Of a stretch of DNA of 64,000 nt, positions 57,991-64,000 are shown piece by piece (within the stretch, counting starts at the first letter, position 1; each line of letters begins with the position of its first letter). The notes under the pieces were generated by a model. It had not been told where the DNA came from, did no database searches, and saw only the letters and a program-made list of their open reading frames with translations. This stretch comes from Aphrocallistes beatrix (lineage: Eukaryota; Porifera; Hexactinellida; Sceptrulophora; Aphrocallistidae). The DNA is taken from assembly GCA_963281255.1 (NCBI GenBank), contig OY725499.1, forward strand, positions 868,001-932,000. Reading direction: 5' to 3'. Both the position numbers and the translations under genes were made by a program.

Positions 57991-58227
57991 TCATTTAGAC
58001 CCTCAAGAGAAGCCTCTACATAGTCCAAAGGTGACTGCTTGGTGTGCCTTGAGCGAAAAGGGGATCATCGGTCCATATTGGTTCGAGGTTCGAGTATGTT
58101 TTTATTCCTCTGTGAGGTTCAATGATACAGCTATAATTTTACTGACCAGTAGACGCAAAAGATTATCCAACAAACCATTGCACGAGTGATGCAGAGCTGG
58201 TAGTAGATAGTTAAAGAAATTCATTTA

Positions 58228-58312
58228 GTCTTTTGGCTATGGCTCCACTAAGTTCTGACTTCAAACGAAAATGTCGACTAATCATGGTATTAAGACGTCA
58301 TTGTCATCTTTT
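58228..58312 (+). repeat. Family-A tail
   Basis: agtcttttggctatggctcc, acgaaaatgtcgactaatca and agacgtcattgtcat as at 12.5 and 21.2 kb; directly abuts the RT frame. Confidence 0.6.
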
Positions 58313-58314
58313 TA

Positions 58315-59367
58315 TTGGGAAGGTTCCTCGCGCGCTTCAAGAATACTACTTTCGATTGGGAAAACATGAGAGTTAGGCTAGGTGGTTGTTGGAAAACCTC
58401 TTTAGCTGCGGCACGCGGGGGATACGCGGCGACTAGAGCAGAAATTATGCAGACTGAGATGGGAAAGGAGGGAGATAGCTTGGAGGCCAGGTTCGATATA
58501 AACCCGAAACTATCACCGCGAGAAGAGACAGCCATACGCAAGGTGCTGTTGAGATGGAAAGACGTTTTCGCGGAGAACCCGAAGAGCCCGCGCGAAATTG
58601 GAACCGCGGAACACGTTATCACTCTTCTGGATGAGCGGCCGATCAGAAGCCGGCCGTTGCGTGTTTCTCCGGAAATTGAGGCGGAGGTATCCAAGCAGAT
58701 AGATGAAATGCTCGAGAATGGGATCATACGTCCCTCTTCTTCCTCTTGGGCGAGTCGAGTGATCTTAGTGAAGAAAAAGGACGGGACCCATCGATTTGCC
58801 GTAGATTACCGGGATCTCAACGATGTGACGAAGCGAGGTGCCTATCCGATGCCGGATCCCCGAGATGTTTTCGATCGTATGGGAGGGGCAACTGTATTCT
58901 CTACACTGGATGGGGCATCCGCATACTGGAGCGTGCCTGTGAAGGAAGAGCATAGGGAGTTCACTGCGTTTGTTTCACCGCGCGGCCAGTTTGAATTAAA
59001 CCGCATGCCTTTTGGATTGTCAAACTCACAGGCTACCTATCAGCGAGCGGTAGACCAGGCTCCTCTACGAGGGTGTCCGAATGTACAGGCATTTGTTGAT
59101 GACACATGTGTCCACTCGCCCAGTTTCGACACGCACCTGGAGCATTTGGATGAGGCTCAGTTGGCTATTCTAAAAATTGAGGATGAAGAATGTGAGGATT
59201 GGGCTTTTGAGTGTACTGATTGCTGTATTGACGGAAAAGATATGCTACGTTGTATTTTAATGACTTCAAGTAACTGTTTACTCAACAACAAGGCCAAGAA
59301 TATTACTTCTACCACCTCTTGTCCCAAAGATACTCAAAGGAAGATACTTAAACTTACCTCTAATTAA
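58315..59367 (+). pseudogene. Gypsy reverse transcriptase with an unrelated 3' tail
   Basis: 350 codons. Residues 1-115 are the protease-RT linker; residues 120-285 are a clean RT palm/fingers: KKKDGTHRFAVDYRDLNDVT, FSTLDGASAYWSVPV, FELNRMPFGLSNSQATYQR and FVDDTCVHS (the YxDD box as FVDD). The RT ends at about 59170 (HLDEAQLAI). The remaining 65 residues (EDEECEDWAFECTDCCIDGK and on) are not RT; the Cys-rich string could be a zinc site or chance. No RNase H, integrase or LTR follow. Codon use here is more GC-rich than the surroundings, as expected of a recent element. Confidence 0.75.
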
Positions 59368-59593
59368 TATATGTATATATATACACCTATATATTTATGT
59401 AGTATTCCTTGTCCGTCAACTAAATTATGCCAGCAGTCAGTAATATCATTATTGTGGGGTAGAGGATGTATAATTACACGATATTAAATATATCAAAATG
59501 ATATTGTGCTAAATTTCATTGTATTAAAAACTCGACTTTATCTTATCCCTGGTCTAAAGTAATGAAATGGCCCGTATGTAGTAGGCTATGGTA
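59368..59593. other. Short intergenic stretch
   Basis: AT-rich; nothing recognised. Confidence 0.4.
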
Positions 59594-60020
59594 CAGGGTG
59601 TTTCAGCGATTGTATCACAAAAGTAAATTGCTTTCATTTCATTTGTGATCGAGATAATTTAGTTATTTTGGTTGCTTTTGAAAGGAAATCCTTTGACATT
59701 TACGAAAAACAATGAAGCAAACCGTTGGAATAAAAGTAAATTATTTTAAAACATCATTAATATGGGATAACTCATTTCCGATTTAGTCATTTTGGGCGGG
59801 TAAACCTTAGAAGTGTGGGGTAGTCTTGAATAGGACTGATTTTTATGGTAGAATTCCACCATCTTGATCTTCTTTTGTTTGTCATCTAGCTTGTCCATTT
59901 TGTTGTCACACACAAATGTCAGAAGGTGCTAAACAACATCGTAAAAGGGGTAGATGATTAGTAAAATATTTACCTAGTAATTTCAAATTCTTTTCGTGAT
60001 ACAATCGCTGAAACACCCTG
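59594..60020. mobile_element. 427-bp Tc1/mariner-type MITE
   Basis: cagggtgtttcagcgattgt at the left, acaatcgctgaaacaccctg at the right, TA duplicated at 59592-59593 and 60021-60022. The right third is the inverted counterpart of 57738-57930 and carries the same transposase start, read on the minus strand. Confidence 0.9.
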
Positions 60021-60269
60021 TATAAGACTTATTTGGGTTGGAGATGTGTGTTACTAGGGGATCCTGGTCATATCCTATCACATTTTTAAAACTTCCCACT
60101 GAAACGCTATTTCTTGAATTCTGAAAATATTTAAGGCCACGAATGGTTCTTGTTTTTGTTCTGGGTCAAGTAAGAAAATTCCTACTTGGCGCAACAAAAT
60201 TAGAATAATCACATTCTGAATATTTCTATTTAGAGCTGCGCAATGTAGGAATTACACATTAACAAGAAT

Positions 60270-60330
60270 TTACCTAGTGTCCACAACCCTCGCAGCACAA
60301 GCAACCGAAGTGTACTTGTATAATAAATAG
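60270..60330 (-). repeat. Family-A end, diverged
   Basis: tagtgtccacaaccctcgca then gcacaagcaaccgaagtgta; many substitutions. Confidence 0.5.
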
Positions 60331-60433
60331 TTCGAACTTATTATTAAAAATTTATCAGCTTGTGGACTCTCAGATTTACGTATTTGCAAGAAATTCATAT
60401 TTCAGCGCGAATGCGCATTTACGTTTTGGATGG

Positions 60434-60580
60434 CAGGCCCGGCGGAAGCAACTTTTTATTGGTCCGGCCAAAGTGGAAGTTGGTCCGGCCAAAAGCAAAT
60501 TTGCATATGAAAATAAGCCATAATTGCATAAAATTGGTCCGGCCAAAGCCGGACCAGCCGGACCAGTTCCGCCGGCCCTG
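60434..60580. mobile_element. GC-rich MITE with CAGGNCCGGCGGAA ends
   Basis: caggcccggcggaagc at the left, gttccgccggccctg at the right. The inside is repeats of ttggtccggccaaag. hAT-like ends, but no clean 8-bp duplication. Confidence 0.6.
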
Positions 60581-60870
60581 GATGGGGAGCACAACATCCA
60601 GCTGTGGCTGCCCAATACGGTTCAAGGGCAAACCTCCTGGAAACTCTAGCACATTTCCACCGCCCTTTCTCCCCTATCTAGAGGTCCCAATGTATTAGTG
60701 GTACGTATATCGCTTTTTGCCAAATTTAAAATTCAACTTTCCCACATCTCCGCTTTTGATATCCATCCCGATTAAATTCTGAATAATCTCCGCTTGCGTG
60801 ATTAGAAAATATATTAGTTAGTACCTTGGTTATAATCAAAATTGTTTAATTCTAGTAGAATTTAGTTAGC

Positions 60871-63749
60871 ATGACCTGGCGCTGTGAAAAGAAGGAAATA
60901 GAAGGAACTATCATCCAAATCACAGCACTTGGTGACATTGGGAGCGGTAAAACCACTCTACTGAGACGAATATGGCAAGGAGATCTCCAACCACTGACTG
61001 AGAGTAATCCTTTTGAGAATAGAGATCAAGTAATCAAGTGTCTCCCAGTCGATATAGAAAGGAAACAGGTTTGGATGAATGTCGCGCTTAATGACTCGTC
61101 AGGCATGGAGAGTAATGGACTCCTCACTTCGAGTTTCTATAGGTAGGATAATGGTGTATAATGAGTCGAGATTATGTCGGATACAACGTATTGCCAATCT
61201 AGGGATGGGAAACGGAGGGCTGTAGTTCTGTCACGAAAAAATTGGCCCGGGGGGACCAATTTTGGCAGGCCAAAACTGGTTCGCCCCTGCCAAAATTGGT
61301 CCAGGTCAATTTTTTTCTGCCATTTAATTGCCTGCACTAAAGCAGTCCTCTCCACATAGGATGCGATGACTTTACAATCATTCTAGGACGGCGGTTCCCA
61401 AACTGGGGTGCATGAATCCCCTAGGGGTGCACGGGACAAGGATTCGTCCATATTGCAATGACAAGTCAGATCAATAGAGTTTTTCAGACTTAGGTGGGTC
61501 CTGGGGTGCACAAAATATTTTTTAGGTGTCAGGGGGTGCACGAGGTAAAAGAGGTTGGGAACCACTGCTCTAGGAAGTATCTATAGGCTAATAGGGCTTC
61601 ACTCCATACGTACATATCTAAGTCCTAATTATTAAGTGTAGTATTTATTAGCCCGATATTTATTTGTAGTCATATCTTGAATTAATTACTAACACTTATA
61701 TAATATTATACTCAACATAACCATGTTCATACATGCCAACTGCTCCGTTTTTGGCGGACGTCCCGCATTCACTCTTCAATTTTAGTTAATTTTTCTGAGT
61801 GTCCCGCTTTTTTAGATTCTATTTATAATATTTTTCTATTGCGTCCCCCAAGTCTCGCAAAATTCAATGAAGCGTCCTGCTTTTATCATGGGTCAAGTAA
61901 CTCAAGTTGGCATTTTGCATGTGAGAAATAAAAAATATCTGTTGGCAGGGAAACTCCATTAAGTGACTTGGCACGAGAAATATAAATATCATAAGACATT
62001 GGGACTACTCAATTTATGAAAACTATTCACATCCTTATGTTCGAAGTACGAAAATGGATTCTACAAATTAAAATACCCTATATTAGTTGTCGAGACATCG
62101 TATTTAAAATAAAAATTATCTTAAAAGGTGTGAAAATATGTACGTGAATACGATGTAGTTATTTTAATAACTCATAAAAAATCATTGTATTCCTTTAAAA
62201 GTGCCGTACATTAGTCGTTGAGCTCTTACAAAGTTTTGCAGTGGAGTTTTAAATTATCAAAGTGATAAAATATGAATATAGTCTGCTTAAAAAATCCGGA
62301 AGTGTTAAATTTAGCAGTAGCGCACATAAGGAGATTAATGCATACATATGGACGGACGTGGTACGGCCGTCCTTACCATAAGGGCATCTCTCTACAGAAA
62401 ATTCACTTAAAATGGTACCCCGTACCAAATTTGGCTTCCGAAATTGGTCCGAGGGGGACCAAATTTAGCAAAGGGGGACCGATTTTGGCCTGACAGTTCC
62501 CCTTTGACCCTCCAGTTCCAGAAAGCTAGAAACTCCACTGGATACACCTTGTCATTATTTATCTAACTGGATTATCTTTTTAGGCTAATTAAATACTATA
62601 TTTTAGGTCATGCAAAATAAATATACTCGTTTATCATCCTCGTCCATAGTAACCACTAGTCGGCGCTAGGATCGAACTCTTAAAGTGCCGCTCCCCTTCC
62701 TGTCATAAAATGAAACAGACAGTATCATCAATAGGTTTAAAAACGTAAACGCGTACGATTAAAATATATTTGCTTTGGGTGCTTAGCGCTTGTTCATGAG
62801 AAAAAAATAGACAAAAATCGTTGGTTGCTTATTAGTGATCAAAATTCAAAATTAAACTTGATATTGTAAACGTAAATAGGAAACTTAAATCTAAGTGCCG
62901 CTCGGGACGACCACCCCTTGCCCCTCCCCCCCTCAGCCTAAAGTATTGGGTCACCATTTTGCTATGCATCATAAATAATACTAAAATGGTCTAGCCTGTG
63001 AATATTGAGTTATTAAAATATTGATATTTCACACCTTTTGAAATAATTCTTATTTTAAGCTAAAAGCGAGTCCTCAACGGCTAATATAGTGCATTTTAAT
63101 ATGTAATTGAAGGATCATTGTATGAAACTACTTTATAACAGTCGTCCGCAAGGCAACTCTGCGAACACGATTTGTTCACTAGCCGCGCTACGCAAGTGTA
63201 CGAAGCGCGCTTGTAAATATGATACTTTGTGAACACCCGATATCCGAGACAAGCTCCTACTCCCATTCGTTGTATTTTTTCAGCGAATATTTATCCAATG
63301 GACACGGTGAGATAAAAATATGGTCCGCTTGCTCCTACATTTAACTTATAACCATGCATCTTCTCCCTAGGAAGAAAGACGGAGTTATTTTAGTATGGAA
63401 TTGTTGTGATGTGAAGACACTGGACCATTTGACCACCTGGGAGGAAGATTTGCGACATTTTTACATGGATCAGGATTATCCTGCTATCGTTGTTTTCGCA
63501 AACAAGTATGATTTGTCCCAAATGAATGAGAGGTTTTACTTTGAATGTGTGCAGAGGTACAATGCTCGGAATATTTCTTGTTTCAAGACGAACCCTGTCA
63601 CAGGAGAAGGAGTCAAAGAAGGGTTCGAACATCTATTGAAGTTATTAGGAGATAAACTCTCAGACCGATTCCACCGGCAGCAGCATGTATCTGAGAAATC
63701 TGTAAATATCGATCCGAATGAACGCAAGGAACTGGGCTGTTGTAACTAA
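60871..63749 (+). CDS. Rab-like small GTPase, two exons
   Basis: Exon 1 60871-61142 and exon 2 63371-63749 are joined by a GT-AG intron of 2.2 kb (donor ctatag/gtagga, acceptor ttctccctag), reading through R-K-K-D-G. About 217 residues. P-loop GDIGSGKTTL; G3 region NDSSGMES instead of the usual DTAGQE; G4 NKYD in VVFANKYDLSQ; and a C-terminal GCCN that fits the double-cysteine geranylgeranyl site of Rab proteins. Such proteins direct membrane traffic. The missing catalytic Gln at the G3 position suggests low intrinsic GTPase activity. The start Met is followed by TWRCEKKEIEG, a short N-terminus usual for Rabs. The intron is filled with MITEs. Confidence 0.8.
61200..61325. repeat. Repeat with ttggtccgggggacca phrases
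   Basis: Short palindromic units such as aattggcccggggggaccaa, again at 62440-62490 and related to 15280-15350. Within the GTPase intron. Confidence 0.55.
61389..61567. mobile_element. 179-bp hAT MITE (Charlie-like ends)
   Basis: cggcggttcccaaactgggg and ggttgggaaccactg are inverted; flanks ttctagga (61381-61388) and ctctagga (61568-61575) match 7/8. In the GTPase intron. Confidence 0.8.
61735..61920. mobile_element. Possible MITE with atgccaact ends
   Basis: catgccaactgctccg at the left and caagttggcattttgc at the right are inverted; between them gtcccgc phrases repeat. In the GTPase intron. Confidence 0.45.
63141..63215 (-). repeat. Family-A end
   Basis: cgtccgcaaggcaactctgc, ctagccgcgctacgcaagtg and gaagcgcgcttgtaaata, about 150 bp before exon 2 of the GTPase gene. 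Confidence 0.65.
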
Positions 63750-64000
63750 TTTTTAAACTTAATAAGTTCTTATTATTTACAATAGTTTTGCTTTTTATTT
63801 TGCTTTATTTGGGATTTTCATTGCATCAATTTGTTAATTTCATTTTCTGGAAAATGAAGAGTAAATTTTGTATATACAATGTTGAATTTAAAATTTCAGA
63901 TAACCTCAAATATCTATTTATCGACAATAGATACTGTATATACTCAAATAATCGCATCCCCTGAACCCCCCTTGAGAGTGTACTAATATTTTTGCCACTC
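63750..64000. other. 3' region of the GTPase gene
   Basis: AT-rich, presumably the 3' UTR; no canonical aataaa was identified with confidence. Confidence 0.4.

Noticed and set aside
62640-62710. Possible tRNA gene (ggatcgaac B-box-like string)
   Set aside because: No cloverleaf or A box could be fitted.

Overview
This is a piece of an AT-rich eukaryotic (animal) nuclear genome, densely packed with transposons. Evidence for an animal: GT-AG and one GC-AG spliceosomal intron inside recognisable genes, an NHL-repeat protein of TRIM-NHL type, an SLC35F-type transporter, a prenylated Rab-like GTPase, THAP/P-element, hAT, Merlin and Gypsy relics, and many MITEs. The short introns, the divergent kinase with an HNDIRLPN catalytic loop and the NHL protein remind me most of a demosponge, but that is an inference from family resemblance. 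No bacterial operon logic applies here.

Layout. 0-4 kb: a hAT-type MITE, then a badly decayed RAG1-like transposase gene. 4.7-8.5 kb: an intron-split gene with a DDE integrase, a GPY/F module and a C-terminal OTU protease, fitting a Ginger1-type DNA transposon or its domesticated derivative. 8.5-12.2 kb: a nearly complete P-element (THAP plus transposase) on the minus strand. 13.1-14.7 kb: an internally deleted P-element derivative. A 1.04-kb stretch holding its left end is repeated in inverted orientation at 20.2-21.3 kb. 15-20 kb: fragments of Gypsy and KRBA2-like integrases among GC-rich hairpin repeats. 22-25 kb: a Merlin fragment and a kinase-like gene whose two halves lie on opposite strands. 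25-28 kb: two Gypsy wrecks of opposite orientation. 28-29 kb: the NHL gene. 29-35 kb: almost only repeats. 35.8-37.3 kb: an SLC35F-like transporter broken by a 330-bp pogo-like MITE. 39.6-42.8 kb: a hAT transposon whose 5' part is inverted. 44-47 kb: a RING fragment and gene-poor AT-rich DNA. 48.9-57.2 kb: the most unusual block, with an intact gene tentatively assigned to the P47/OrfX branch of the TULIP lipid-binding superfamily (otherwise known from bacteria), a decayed divergently oriented paralog, and a secreted Ig-like protein. 57.4-60.6 kb: Tc1/mariner MITEs and a Gypsy reverse transcriptase. 60.9-63.7 kb: a two-exon Rab-like GTPase gene.

Likely functional host genes: the P47-like gene, the secreted Ig-like gene, the NHL gene and the Rab-like gene. 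Most other coding sequence belongs to mobile elements. Splice sites, frame breaks and terminal repeats were read by eye; no alignment or database search was run.
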